Positions 17,907 through 26,918 of a DNA stretch of 64,000 nt are shown piece after piece. Numbering within the stretch: the first letter of the stretch is position 1; each line of letters opens with the position of its first letter. The notes below the pieces were generated by a model. It was not told the DNA's origin. It worked only from the letters and a program-made list of their open reading frames with translations, and searched no databases. The translations under genes and the position numbers were made by a program. The stretch is from JACDAN01 sp963834825 (GTDB taxonomy: Bacteria; Actinomycetota; Thermoleophilia; Gaiellales; Gaiellaceae): NCBI GenBank assembly GCA_963834825.1, contig CAWICZ010000015.1, positions 372,001 through 436,000 on the forward strand. The letters run 5' to 3'.

Positions 17907-19786
17907 GCATCCCGGTGAACAGGCACAGGTTGTGGCAGATCGCGGCAGATGCGCTGCTGATCGCCGCGGCCTGGTACCTGGCCTTCCAGCTTCGTTTCGA
18001 CTTCAACGTTCCTCCGACCTTCGACGACGCCCTCCTGAAGACGACCGTCCTCGTCGTCGCGATCAAGCTCGCCGTCTTCATCGCGTTCGGCTTCTACAAC
18101 CGTTGGTGGCGCTACGTCTCCACGAAGGACATGTGGCGCGCCGCCCTCGGCGTCCTCGTCGCCTCGGCGCTCGCCGCTCTGGCCGTCTACTTCGGAGACC
18201 CGTTCGAGCGGCGGCTGCCGCGAGGTGTCGTGATCATCGACTTCATCCTCCTGCTGGGCCTCGTCGCCGGCACACGGCTGGCGGCGCGGACGATCTTCGA
18301 GCGCCCCTCCGCGTCACGACTCGTGGCGCGCGGCAAAGAAGTGATCGTCGTCGGAGCGGGCGACGCCGGCCAGCTCGTGATCCGCGAGATGCAGCGCTCG
18401 CGTCAGCTCGGCTACACGCCGATCGGCATCGTCGACGACGACCCGCGCAAGAAGAATCTGCGCGTGCACGGCGTGCGGGTGCTCGGGACGATCAAGGAGC
18501 TGCAGCACATCCTCCGCGACAACAAGCCGGACGAGCTCCTGATCGCGATCCCCTCGGCCTCGGGTGAGGATCGCCAGAAGGTCGTCGAGATCGCGCGGCG
18601 TGAAGGGGTTCCGGTCAAGACACTGCCCGGGCTCTACGAGCTGATTTCCGACGACGACAACCTTGCCGGTCGGATCCGGCCCGTCCAGGTCGAGGACGTG
18701 CTGGGCCGCGAGCCGGTCGAAGTCGACGTCGAGTCGATCTCCCAGTACCTGGCCGGAGAAACGGTGCTCGTCACGGGCGCCGGCGGCTCGATCGGCTCCG
18801 AGCTCTGCCGTCAGATCGCGCGTGCGGGCCCGGCGAGGCTCGTGCTGGTCGACCAGGGCGAGACGGCGCTCTTCGAGATCGAGCGTGAGCTCGTTGACGA
18901 GCGCGATTTCACCGCGAGCATCCCGGTGCTGGCCGATGTCTCCGATCGGGTGCGGATGCGAAGCGTCTTCGAGCGCTATCGGCCCGGAGTCGTCTTCCAC
19001 GCTGCCGCCTACAAGCACGTGCCGCTGATGGAGGCCAACCCGCTCGAGGCGGTCCGGAACAACGTGCTTGCCACGAAGGTCGTCGCGGAGACGGCGGTCG
19101 AGTTCGAGGCCAAGCGCTTCGTCCTGATCTCGACCGACAAGGCGCTCAACCCGAAGGCCGTCTACGGGCAGTGCAAGGCGCTCTGCGAGTGGATCGTCGA
19201 GGCCTTCGGCAGCCGCGACGAGGTGCCGACCCGCTTCGTCGCAGTGCGGTTCGGGAACGTGCTCGGCTCCGCCGGCAGCGTGATCACGATCTTCAAGCGT
19301 CAGATCGAGCAGGGCGGGCCGGTGACGATCACCCACCCGGAGATGACGCGCTACTTCATGACTACGCCCGAGGCTGTCTCCCTGGTGGTTCAGGCGGGCG
19401 CGATCGGGGGCGGCGGCGAGATCTTCGTGCTCGACATGGGCGAGCCGGTCGCCATCCTCGACCTCGCGCGGGACATGATCCGGCTCTCGGGCAAGGAGCC
19501 AGAGCGGGACATCCCGATCGATTTCATCGGCGTCCGCGCCGGCGAGAAGCTGCACGAGGAGCTCTGGGGCGCGGACGAGGAGGTAGCCGACACCGGCCAC
19601 CCGAAGATTTCACGCGCACGGCGCGTCCCCATCGACGCCGGGTGGCTGGAGGACGAGCTGGCCGAGCTCGAACGGCTCGTCCGGGAAGGCGAGACGCTCG
19701 AGGCCGTCTCCCGGCTCTCGGGGATGGTGCGGGCGCCGGTGCGCGTGGGCGCGTCGACCAGGACGTCGGCGCCGACTCAGCTTTAG
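17903..19786 (+). CDS. Membrane-bound nucleoside-diphosphate-sugar 4,6-dehydratase (CapD/WbpM type)
   Basis: 627 residues from GTG 17903, overlapping the aminotransferase stop by four bases (GTGA). Four N-terminal membrane helices (about 12-120) are followed by a CoA-binding-like Rossmann domain (VVGAGDAG near 150) and then an extended SDR domain with GAGGSIGS near 291 and YKHVPLMEANP. This is the full-length CapD/WbpM/PglF layout that turns UDP-GlcNAc into a 4-keto-6-deoxy sugar. It is the substrate partner for the upstream aminotransferase. The last 30 residues are low-complexity. Confidence 0.92.
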   Translation: MSIPVNRHRLWQIAADALLIAAAWYLAFQLRFDFNVPPTFDDALLKTTVLVVAIKLAVFIAFGFYNRWWRYVSTKDMWRAALGVLVASALAALAVYFGDPFERRLPRGVVIIDFILLLGLVAGTRLAARTIFERPSASRLVARGKEVIVVGAGDAGQLVIREMQRSRQLGYTPIGIVDDDPRKKNLRVHGVRVLGTIKELQHILRDNKPDELLIAIPSASGEDRQKVVEIARREGVPVKTLPGLYELISDDDNLAGRIRPVQVEDVLGREPVEVDVESISQYLAGETVLVTGAGGSIGSELCRQIARAGPARLVLVDQGETALFEIERELVDERDFTASIPVLADVSDRVRMRSVFERYRPGVVFHAAAYKHVPLMEANPLEAVRNNVLATKVVAETAVEFEAKRFVLISTDKALNPKAVYGQCKALCEWIVEAFGSRDEVPTRFVAVRFGNVLGSAGSVITIFKRQIEQGGPVTITHPEMTRYFMTTPEAVSLVVQAGAIGGGGEIFVLDMGEPVAILDLARDMIRLSGKEPERDIPIDFIGVRAGEKLHEELWGADEEVADTGHPKISRARRVPIDAGWLEDELAELERLVREGETLEAVSRLSGMVRAPVRVGASTRTSAPTQL

Positions 19787-19794
19787 AGAGCTCG

Positions 19795-20298
19795 TTACGC
19801 GAGCGACGGCGGCCAGACGACCCGTCCGCGGATCGCCGGGTCGCACGCGCTCAGAGGGACGGCCATGAATGCCTCGTTGGGGATCTCCGGTCCGGGCGGG
19901 AGGAGACCGAGCCGCGAGGCCGGACGGAAGCCGAAGCGCGGGTAGTACCACGGATGTCCGAGTACGAGCACAAGCGGCTCGCCTCGCCGGTCCGCTTCCT
20001 TGAGTGCGGTCTTGCCCAGAGCAAGACCGACGCCTTGGTTCTGGCGCTCGGGTGCGACCGCCATAGGGGCGAGCTGAAGCAGTCGCCGGCTGCTCCCTTC
20101 GAGGCCGACTCGGCTCAGCATTGTGTGCCCGATGACGCGGCCCTCTTCCTCGGCGACGAATGACAGCTCGGGCACGTAACCGTCCGAGTTTCGAATCGCC
20201 TCCACGATCGCTGCCTCGTCCGGCTTCCCGAACGCGGCCTCGACCACCACGGCGATCTCGCCGAAATCCGCGGTCGTCTCCGGGCGGACGACGACCAC
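19795..20298 (-). CDS. GNAT family N-acetyltransferase
   Basis: 167 residues from GTG 20298. GNAT fold with the acetyl-CoA loop APERQNQGVGLALG near 88-101 and a following YYPRFGF motif typical of the YhbS-like branch. The substrate is not predictable. It follows the DUF354 gene with a one-base gap and is the last gene of that minus-strand group, ending convergently nine bases from the dehydratase. Confidence 0.88.
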   Translation of the reverse strand: MVVVRPETTADFGEIAVVVEAAFGKPDEAAIVEAIRNSDGYVPELSFVAEEEGRVIGHTMLSRVGLEGSSRRLLQLAPMAVAPERQNQGVGLALGKTALKEADRRGEPLVLVLGHPWYYPRFGFRPASRLGLLPPGPEIPNEAFMAVPLSACDPAIRGRVVWPPSLA

Positions 20299-20299
20299 G

Positions 20300-21305
20300 C
20301 TAGGTGGGAAGCAGCAAGTCGAGGAACTCGGCGGGATCGCGCCGGACGCGCGTCCGCTCGCCTGAGTCCCGCGCGCGGACGACGATCGCCTGCGGATCGG
20401 TGATCTGCACGAGGCGGCCCTGGCGGATCAGGTTCTCGTCGACGCCGCCCAGCCGGCCTCCGAAGGTCGTGTAGACCGGGACGCCGAGCGCCGCCGCCTC
20501 GCGGTTCATCGTCCCGCCGGCCGAGACCACGAGGTCGGCGAGGCCGATGAGGCTCTGCGCGTCAACTGCGTGGTCGGGCACGACGACGGACGGCAGCCGG
20601 AGCGCGCGCACGTACTCGCCTTGCTCCTGCGTCCTGGGTAGGACGACGGCCTGGAGGTCCTCCTGCCTCCCCAAACGGTCGAGGAGCTGCGGGAAGAGCG
20701 GGTTCGAGCGGCGGTGGTAGAGCGCGACGTCGGGCGGCGTCCTGACGACGGCCAGCAGGCGGTCAGGATCGAGCGACAGTGCGTCCGCGACCGCTCGGTC
20801 GGGCTCGAAGTCGGAGAGGTAGTACTCCTCCTTCAGTCCTTCGTACCGGCGGAGCTTCGGCGGCCTGACGCCGTAGCGCTCGAGCCGCTCCGGAGGGATC
20901 GCGGCCGGGACGAGCACGCGCGTGGCCGCCCGGCAGCCGAGCTGGTGCTGGAACCAGGCGAACTCGTAGTCGAACGTGGTCGAGCTCGGGATGCCGAGCC
21001 GCCTGGCGGTCATGCGTCAGCTCATGCGAGCCGTGGGTCAGGGCGATATCGAAGCCCCGCCCCTTCGCCCACCGATGGAGGTCGCGGAGCCTCCGCGCCA
21101 TCGTCCGGGCCTTCGCCACACGTGATCGGCCCGCGTGCTGCCCGAAAACCTCCGCCTCGATCCCATGCAGCTCGAGCAGCTCCAGGGTCTGCGCGTAGCT
21201 CCGCGCGGTGACCTCCACGTCCGCGCCGCGCTCGCGGAGAATCTGGATCAGCGGCCGGAACACGAGCACGTGCGCCGGCGCGGTCATGTCGATCCAAACC
21301 TTCAG
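20300..21305 (-). CDS. DUF354 glycosyltransferase-like protein (frameshift near 21015)
   Basis: Two frames together give one DUF354 protein of about 335 residues. The first runs from 21305 to about 21017 (KVWIDMTAPAHVLVFRPL ... LTHGSHEL) and the second from 21013 to stop 20300 (ARRLGIPSSTTFDYEFA ... VSAGGTMNREAAALGVPVYT). The join needs a +1 shift (one extra base) near 21013-21017. The fold resembles GT-B glycosyltransferases; the SAGGTMNREAA segment is the usual nucleotide-sugar end. The start codon seems to be CTG 21305, which overlaps the ASCH stop as CTGA with GGAG five bases before; ATG 21287 would cut into the first strand. Confidence 0.75.
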
Positions 21306-21661
21306 AGTCGCTCCACGACGCGGAACCGCACGGCCTCGATCATCGTCTCGGGCTCGATCGGCCGCTCGAAGAACCGCTCGTGCGCCACGCGCCACTCCTC
21401 CACGGACTCGAAGCCCTCGCCCTCGTCCCGGGCGAACGCGAGGTCGATCTCGGCGGCGGGGACGACCCGGGCCTCCGTGATCTCGACAATCGCCCGCGGC
21501 GTGCCGTTCTCGTCCTCGACGACGTAGCGGGCGCCGACCTCGTCGAGCTGCTCATCCTCAGCCGCGAGCCCGGCCGTCGCCGTCTTCGCGCCGGCGAGCA
21601 CCGCGGCGACGAGCTGCCGCCGGAGCTCGGTGCCCGGGTACCCGAGGCCGAGCTCCGGCAA
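21302..21661 (-). CDS. ASCH domain protein
   Basis: 119 residues from TTG 21661. The ASCH (PUA-like) pattern is visible: GAKTATAGL near 24-32, VVEDENGTPRAIVEIT, and the terminal EGEGFESVEEWRVAH block. The fold binds RNA or small molecules; some members are amidohydrolases of modified cytidine. It starts one base after a strong hairpin and has no ribosome site, so the true start is uncertain. It is coupled to the DUF354 gene by a four-base overlap. Confidence 0.8.
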   Translation of the reverse strand: MPELGLGYPGTELRRQLVAAVLAGAKTATAGLAAEDEQLDEVGARYVVEDENGTPRAIVEITEARVVPAAEIDLAFARDEGEGFESVEEWRVAHERFFERPIEPETMIEAVRFRVVERL

Positions 21662-21662
21662 G

Positions 21663-21692
21663 TCCGAGGGCCGGCTCAGGCCGGCCCTCGGA
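21663..21692 (-). terminator. 13-bp hairpin downstream of the PhoX-like gene
   Basis: Perfect inverted repeat with arms at 21663-21675 and 21680-21692 and a four-base loop, almost all G/C. It lies between the PhoX-like stop (21724) and the ASCH TTG on the same strand. There is no T-run, so it would be a non-classical terminator or a structure at the start of the ASCH message. Confidence 0.55.
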
Positions 21693-21723
21693 GGTGGATC
21701 GGAACGAGCGACGTCAGTCGCTC

Positions 21724-23427
21724 TCAGTCGTCGTCATCGTCGTCATCATCGCCGCCGGTCTCGAGCCGGAGCAGCAGGAGCTGGCCCCCTTCGCGCTGGT
21801 AGGTCAGCGTGCCGCGCACTTCCTCCTGGACGATGAGCGATCCCGCCTGGATATCGACGAGGAATGCTCCCTTGCCGAAGTACTTCGAGGCGTCGACGAT
21901 GCCGCTCGACTCCCAGGCTCCGGCGTTCGCGCGGGTCGTGCTCGCGTCCACGTCGGTCGGCCCTTCGTCGGCCGACTGGTTGACGCGGGCGACGACGAAC
22001 GGCGCGCCGCCGGCCTTCAGGTCGTACCCCCAGATCCGCGCCGTCGTTCCGGTGCCGAGCGGATACTGGTTGTGGCTGCCGGGATCCTCCTGGAACAGCA
22101 GCAGGTCCTTGGTCGTCTCCACGTTGTCCGGCTGATGGATCAGGTCGAGGGCGCCCGAGCCGGCCGCTCCGCGTGCGTCGCCGTCGATCAGGATCGACAG
22201 GCTCTTCACCTTCGTCGGGTCGCGCTTGTCGAAGACGAACTTGAACAGGCGTCCGTTCGGCCACGGGCCGATCGTTCCGGACGGGCCGCGCATGAGGCGC
22301 CCGGTGGCCGGGTCGGGAAGCGCCCGTGGCTCACCGGTGTCCGCGACGTAGACGACGTTGCGGTGCGTCCGGTCGTAGGCGATGTCCTCGACGCGGATGA
22401 ACTGGAACACGTTGTTCGTGTTGCTCCAGTGCTCGAGCAGCCACTGCGGGCCGTCGGGAAGGCCGGCGCTCGCCGGCGGGGTCGGGAAGCCGACGTCAGC
22501 CGACTTGGCGTCCGTACCGTCAGGCTTCTTGCCAGTGGCGATCATGCGCGGCACCTGGATGAACCGGCCCGAGACCGACTTGGTTCCGCTCAGGTCGCCG
22601 TAGTCGTTCGTCGTCGGATCGTTGGACACGAACGCCCAGAGCTGGCCCTCGTCGTTCCAGACGGCTCGGCCGTTTCGCGCCGTGTACATGTAGAGCTGTG
22701 AGGCCGGCGCGGTGAAGGTGTCGTCGCCGGACAGGACGACCGGATGCCGGTAGCCCTCGAGCGCGACGCTGTTCTCGTGATTGTGGCGGCCCATGCCGTA
22801 GATCGACCGGAACTGGCTGCTCCTGACGTCGAATGCGGCCACGACGCCGGCCTGCTCCGGGTTCGGCCCGGCTGGCCAGGCCGTGCCCGTGCGGTTCACG
22901 AGGTCGGTCGCTTCCTCGTTCGTGAAGAGGAGCGGCCGCTCGAACCCCTGCTTCCTCGAAGCGAGGAAGTTGGAGCAGAACCGCTGGTAGTTCGCCTGAT
23001 CCGGGATCACATACGAGCCGGAAAGAACCCCGCCCGACTTGCCGAGCGTGAGCTTGCTCAGCAGGGCGTTCGTGAAGTCGTTGAAGCCGACGCCGGTGGC
23101 GGGCGTGAACGGGAACGGGACGGTCGACGTCTCGTGGTTCACGTAGGCGTTGACTTCGCCGTGGCGTCCCTTCCGCAGCGAGATACCGTCCGGGATCGAC
23201 TCGAACTTGTACGTCGAGCCGGGCAGCGTCTCGCCGACGGTAATCAGCGGCTCGACGGTCGCCCCTGAAACTACCGGATCGAGCATGGCCGTCTGGGACG
23301 TCTTGAAGCCTCGGTCGTGCCGAGCCGCCGCCGGCATCGCAAGGGCCGCGACAGCGATCGCGCTGACCGCCGCGACGGCGAGCACGCTCGCGGTCCATCG
23401 GCGTCCATCCGCAGGTCTGAATCTCAT
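21724..23427 (-). CDS. Secreted PhoX/DUF839-type phosphatase-like protein
   Basis: 567 residues from ATG 23427, chosen because AAGGAGG stands seven to eight bases upstream. A signal peptide covers about residues 1-37. The rest is a DUF839/PhoX beta-propeller-like domain (YVNHETS, FTNEEAT, NHENSVALEG, EDIAYD). PhoX enzymes are calcium- and iron-dependent alkaline phosphatases; the family also contains phytase-like proteins. Residues specific to PhoX metal binding cannot be matched with confidence. The protein ends in eight consecutive aspartates, an unusual tail that could bind cations. Divergent from the LysR gene. Confidence 0.82.
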   Translation of the reverse strand: MRFRPADGRRWTASVLAVAAVSAIAVAALAMPAAARHDRGFKTSQTAMLDPVVSGATVEPLITVGETLPGSTYKFESIPDGISLRKGRHGEVNAYVNHETSTVPFPFTPATGVGFNDFTNALLSKLTLGKSGGVLSGSYVIPDQANYQRFCSNFLASRKQGFERPLLFTNEEATDLVNRTGTAWPAGPNPEQAGVVAAFDVRSSQFRSIYGMGRHNHENSVALEGYRHPVVLSGDDTFTAPASQLYMYTARNGRAVWNDEGQLWAFVSNDPTTNDYGDLSGTKSVSGRFIQVPRMIATGKKPDGTDAKSADVGFPTPPASAGLPDGPQWLLEHWSNTNNVFQFIRVEDIAYDRTHRNVVYVADTGEPRALPDPATGRLMRGPSGTIGPWPNGRLFKFVFDKRDPTKVKSLSILIDGDARGAAGSGALDLIHQPDNVETTKDLLLFQEDPGSHNQYPLGTGTTARIWGYDLKAGGAPFVVARVNQSADEGPTDVDASTTRANAGAWESSGIVDASKYFGKGAFLVDIQAGSLIVQEEVRGTLTYQREGGQLLLLRLETGGDDDDDDDD

Positions 23428-23505
23428 GTAAGCGCCTCCTTCTCCCCCGGAAACCACTGAGGTCAGCCGGGCATGTTGGCAGGTTTTCTCCTTATCCGTG
23501 GAAGA

Positions 23506-23521
23506 CAACGTATGATCGTTG
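23506..23521 (+). promoter_or_regulatory. Palindrome and -10 element before the LysR gene
   Basis: CAACG (23506-23510) and CGTTG (23517-23521) flank TATGAT (23511-23516), which is also a good -10 hexamer nine bases before ATG 23525. A palindrome around its own promoter fits LysR autoregulation. The divergent PhoX-like gene starts 97 bases away. Confidence 0.45.
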
Positions 23522-23524
23522 CTT

Positions 23525-24418
23525 ATGGATACGCGGCAGCTCGCGGCGTTCTGTGCAGTCGTCGATCGCAAGAGCTTCTCGCTGGCCGCGGAGCAGCTCG
23601 GGGTGACCCAGCCGGCGGTCAGCCTGCAGATCCGCTCGCTCGAGAAGCGCCTTGGACAGCGGCTCCTGGACCGCTCCGGCCGCCGGGTGGAGCCGACCGA
23701 GGCGGGTCAGCGGCTCTATCGCAGCGCTCAGCGGCTGCTGGCGATCGAGGAGCAGCTGCTCGAGGAGGTCGCGGGGGAGGGCGACGGCGAGCTCAAGGGA
23801 CGCCTGGAGATCGGCTGCTCGACCGGTCCGGGCGCGACGGTCCTCCCGCTCCTTCTCTGTCAGTTCCAGGAAGCGAACCCCGGCGTCGCGATCTCCCTCT
23901 CGGTCAACGACACGCAGCACGTGATCGACCTCGTCGCCAATCGGGAGCTGGAGCTCGGCGTCGTCGGTGCTGCGTCGAGGCACCGCGGCGCCAGCTTCGA
24001 GCCGTTCTTCCGCGACGAGGTCGTTCTCGCCGTCCCGCCCGATCACCGGTTCGCGGGCAAGACGGTCGACCTGGAGGCGCTCCGCGCCGAGACGCTGATC
24101 CTGATGCAAGAGGGCGCGGGCGTGCGGCAGATGATCGAGGAGGAGCTCCGTCGAGCGGGCCTCCGCATCCGGGATCTCGAAGTCCGGCTCGAGCTCGGTC
24201 TCCAGGAGTCCGTGAAGGCGGCAGTCGCGGCAGGGCACGGCGTCACCTTCATCTCGCGCTCCTCGATGGAGCCTGAGCTGGCCGCCGGCAGCCTGGCCGC
24301 CGCGCGGGTGAAGGGGCTCGACCCGAGTCGCGAGATCTCGCTCGTGCGACCGACCGGGCGGACCCCGAGCCGGGTCGCCGACGCCTTCGTCGAGTTCGCA
24401 CGCGAGAAGCTCCCGTGA
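23525..24418 (+). CDS. LysR family transcriptional regulator
   Basis: 297 residues from ATG 23525 (TTG 23519 is in frame but less likely). An N-terminal winged helix-turn-helix (RKSFSLAAEQLGVTQPAVSLQI) precedes a LysR substrate-binding domain with two alpha/beta lobes (LEIGCSTGPGATVLP, ELELGVVGA, GVTFISRSS). The stop overlaps the GTG of an iron-type alcohol dehydrogenase by four bases, so that gene is a likely partner. The divergent PhoX-like gene is a second possible target. The inducer is unknown. Confidence 0.92.
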   Translation: MDTRQLAAFCAVVDRKSFSLAAEQLGVTQPAVSLQIRSLEKRLGQRLLDRSGRRVEPTEAGQRLYRSAQRLLAIEEQLLEEVAGEGDGELKGRLEIGCSTGPGATVLPLLLCQFQEANPGVAISLSVNDTQHVIDLVANRELELGVVGAASRHRGASFEPFFRDEVVLAVPPDHRFAGKTVDLEALRAETLILMQEGAGVRQMIEEELRRAGLRIRDLEVRLELGLQESVKAAVAAGHGVTFISRSSMEPELAAGSLAAARVKGLDPSREISLVRPTGRTPSRVADAFVEFAREKLP

Positions 24419-25365
24419 TCGTCCGCTGGGGGCTCGCGGAGCTGCCCGGCCTCCTCGACGAGCTCGGGATCGCGCGCCCGTTCCTCGTCGCGAGCCCGCG
24501 CTGGAGCGAGCTCGAGCTTCCGGCAGCGGAGCGCTGGGACGAGGTCCCGTCGCATCGGATCGAGGTTCCGGACGGCGTTGACGGGGTTTTGGCGGTCGGC
24601 GGCGGGAGCGCGATCGACACGGCGAAGGCCGCGTCGGCGGCCGGCGGGCTCCCGCTCGTCTCGGTGCCGACGACGTACTCGGGCTCCGAGTGGACGGGGT
24701 TCTTCGGCGTGCGGGATCCGGAGCGGCGGATGCGCGGCGGAGGCGCGGGAGCGCACCTCGCGGGCATCGTCTACGAGCCGGAGCTGACGCTTGACTTGCC
24801 CCGGGAGCCGTCCGTCGGAACCGCGCTGAACGCGCTTGCCCACTCCGCGGAGGCGCTCTACCACCCGGCTCGGGACGACACGTCCGATCGGCTTGCAGCC
24901 GAGGGTGCCGAGCTGATCTCCGGTGCGCTGCCGGCCGTCGTCCAGGACGGCGGCCGGCTCGGGCCGCGGACGACGCTCATGCATGGAGCGGCACGGGCCG
25001 GCGAGGCGCTCGGCCGCTCCGGGCTCTGCCTCGGCCACGCGATGGCGCAGACGCTCGGCGGCCGGTACGGACTCCCCCACGGCGCGATGAACGCGCTGTG
25101 CCTGCCGCCGGCGCTCCGCTTCAACCAGCCCGCGGTGCCGAAGGCGGTCGAGACCTTCGGGAAGGCGATCGGCTGGGACGACCCTCCCGGCCGGGTCGAG
25201 CAGCTGGCGCAGCTGGGTGGTTTCGAGCGGCTCCGCGACTTCGGCGTCCCGGAGGACGATCTGGACGAGGTCGCCGAGGCGACGGCGGTGCGGCCCGGAG
25301 CGAAAGCGAATCCGCGGCCGGCGTCGGCGCCGGAGATCGCCGAGCTGTTGCGCTCGATCTACTAG
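24415..25365 (+). CDS. Iron-containing alcohol dehydrogenase / maleylacetate reductase-like enzyme
   Basis: 316 residues from GTG 24415. Nucleotide-binding GGGSAIDTAK at 61-70 and PTTYSGSE near 84-91 are clear. Metal-region histidines are seen in NALAHSAEALYHP and LGHAMAQTLGGRYGLPHG. The first metal ligand is Asn where alcohol dehydrogenases have Asp, which resembles maleylacetate reductases. The protein is somewhat short (family about 350-390). Maleylacetate reductase would link to aromatic degradation, but no other ring-cleavage gene is here. Coupled to the LysR gene. Confidence 0.85.
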   Translation: MIVRWGLAELPGLLDELGIARPFLVASPRWSELELPAAERWDEVPSHRIEVPDGVDGVLAVGGGSAIDTAKAASAAGGLPLVSVPTTYSGSEWTGFFGVRDPERRMRGGGAGAHLAGIVYEPELTLDLPREPSVGTALNALAHSAEALYHPARDDTSDRLAAEGAELISGALPAVVQDGGRLGPRTTLMHGAARAGEALGRSGLCLGHAMAQTLGGRYGLPHGAMNALCLPPALRFNQPAVPKAVETFGKAIGWDDPPGRVEQLAQLGGFERLRDFGVPEDDLDEVAEATAVRPGAKANPRPASAPEIAELLRSIY

Positions 25366-25648
25366 CGCCGGCAGGAGCCGGGCGCGGGCGTGCCGCCCGG
25401 ACCGGCGACGAAGTAGCCGCCGTGCTCGATGCAGTACGAGTCGCCGTCGGCCGAGACGACCGTCACGCTGCCGGGCCTGGTGTCCGCGTAGGTGCCGTCG
25501 TCCGGTGGTTGGCCTCGAGCACGACCGTCGCGGTCTCAGGATCGCCGCGGTGCCTTCTGGGTCGTCTGGAAGCTCTCGCCGGGCCCAGGACAGCCCGACG
25601 ATCGCGAGCGCGCACAGGATCCCGACGAGGCCGATCGCTCTTGATCAT
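25362..25648 (-). pseudogene. Small membrane-anchored protein, broken by two frame changes
   Basis: This occupies the 341-base gap between 25365 and 25707. Three minus-strand segments in successive frames look coding: MIKS at 25648, a membrane helix (AIGLVGILCALAIVGLSWAR) ending near 25570, and a tail from about 25525 to TAG 25364-25362 (PPDDGTYADTRPGSVTVV ... SYCIEHGGYFVAG) with two Cys. Joining them needs two +1 shifts near 25638 and 25530, the same sign as other breaks in the window. The product would be about 94 residues with one membrane helix. The family is not recognised. Apart from this I see nothing in the gap. Confidence 0.4.
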
Positions 25649-25706
25649 GGGTCAGGTATCGGCACACGGGCCCTGAATAATGAGTGCTTATGCATGCGAT
25701 TAGCCG

Positions 25707-26918
25707 ATGGGTGGTACGATCCAGGCCGTGGGCGAGCAGCTCTCTTTCGACGTGCTCGTGATCGGATCCGGGGCGTCCGGGCTGGCGGCCGCGGTCTCCG
25801 CCGAGCGCGCCGGCGCACGCGTGGCGCTGGCGACGAAGGGCGCGCTCCAGTCGTCCAACTCGGCCAAGGCCCAGGGCGGGATCCAGGCCGCCTTCGGCGA
25901 GGACGATTCGCCGCAGCTCCACGCCGAGGATGTCTGGCGAAGCTCCCACGAAACGGCGAATCGCGGCCTGGTCGAGGTCCTCACGTGTGAGGCGCCCGCG
26001 GCGATCCACTGGCTCGAGGAGCTGGGGGTCGAGTTCACGCGCGAGAACGGCGGCTACCGGCTTGCGCGCTGCGGCGGTGCGTCCCGCAAGCGGCTGCTCC
26101 AGGTCGGCGACCGGACCGGGCTGGCGATCACGACGGCGCTGCGAAAGGCCTTCGAGTCCGGCTCCGGCACGGCCTTTCCGAAGTCTCCGTTGACCGAGCT
26201 CGAGCGGATTCCTGTCGGCTGGCGTGCACGGTGCGGTGAGCACGTGATCGAGGCCGGCACCGTCGTCCTCGCCGCGGGCGGCCGCTGCTTCCGGGAGGCG
26301 AAGGAGCGCGGCGAGCTGTCGACGAACCATCCCGGCGCAACCGGCGAGGTGACGCAGATCGCGCTCGGTCTCGGCGCCGAGTCACGCGACCTCGACGCGC
26401 TCCAGTACCACCCCAACGGCGGCGCCTGGCCGGAGACGATGCAGGGGTACTCGATCCCGGAGACGACGCGCGCCTACGGCGCGGTGCTGCTCAACGCCGA
26501 CGGCGAGGAGTTCACCGACTCGCTCGGGCCGCGCGACGAGGTCTCGCAGGCGATCTTCGACGAGGTCGAGAAGGGCAACGGCGTCGAGACGAAGGACGGG
26601 CGTCCGGCCGTCTACCTCGACACGACCCGCATCCCCGAGGCCGACGCCGAGGTGTCGCTCCCCTACATGCTCCGGCGCTACCGGGCCGGCGGGATCGACC
26701 CGCTGGCGGAGCCGATCCTCACGTACCCGGTGCTCCACTACCAGAACGGCGGGCTCGTGATCGACGAGCACGGCGAGACCACGGTCGAGGGCCTCTATGC
26801 GGCCGGCGAGATCGCCGGCGGCACGCACGGAAGGAACCGGATGATGGGCAACTCACTGCTCGAGTGCACGGTGTTCGGCCGACGCGCAGGCAAAGCTGCT
26901 GCGGAGAAGGCTGCATGA
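25707..26918 (+). CDS. Fumarate reductase/succinate dehydrogenase-type FAD flavoprotein
   Basis: 403 residues from ATG 25707; GTG 25728 is an alternative. FAD-binding dinucleotide fold VLVIGSGASGLAAA at about 15-28, the SSNSAKAQGGIQAAF block, VLAAGGRCF, LDALQYHPNG and GLYAAGEIAGGTHGRNRM identify the fumarate reductase/succinate dehydrogenase/L-aspartate oxidase superfamily. The length is short for SdhA, and no iron-sulfur or membrane subunit follows. The stop overlaps the fumarase alpha start, so it acts with the fumarase genes or with the sulfonate pathway suggested below. Confidence 0.85.
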   Translation: MGGTIQAVGEQLSFDVLVIGSGASGLAAAVSAERAGARVALATKGALQSSNSAKAQGGIQAAFGEDDSPQLHAEDVWRSSHETANRGLVEVLTCEAPAAIHWLEELGVEFTRENGGYRLARCGGASRKRLLQVGDRTGLAITTALRKAFESGSGTAFPKSPLTELERIPVGWRARCGEHVIEAGTVVLAAGGRCFREAKERGELSTNHPGATGEVTQIALGLGAESRDLDALQYHPNGGAWPETMQGYSIPETTRAYGAVLLNADGEEFTDSLGPRDEVSQAIFDEVEKGNGVETKDGRPAVYLDTTRIPEADAEVSLPYMLRRYRAGGIDPLAEPILTYPVLHYQNGGLVIDEHGETTVEGLYAAGEIAGGTHGRNRMMGNSLLECTVFGRRAGKAAAEKAA

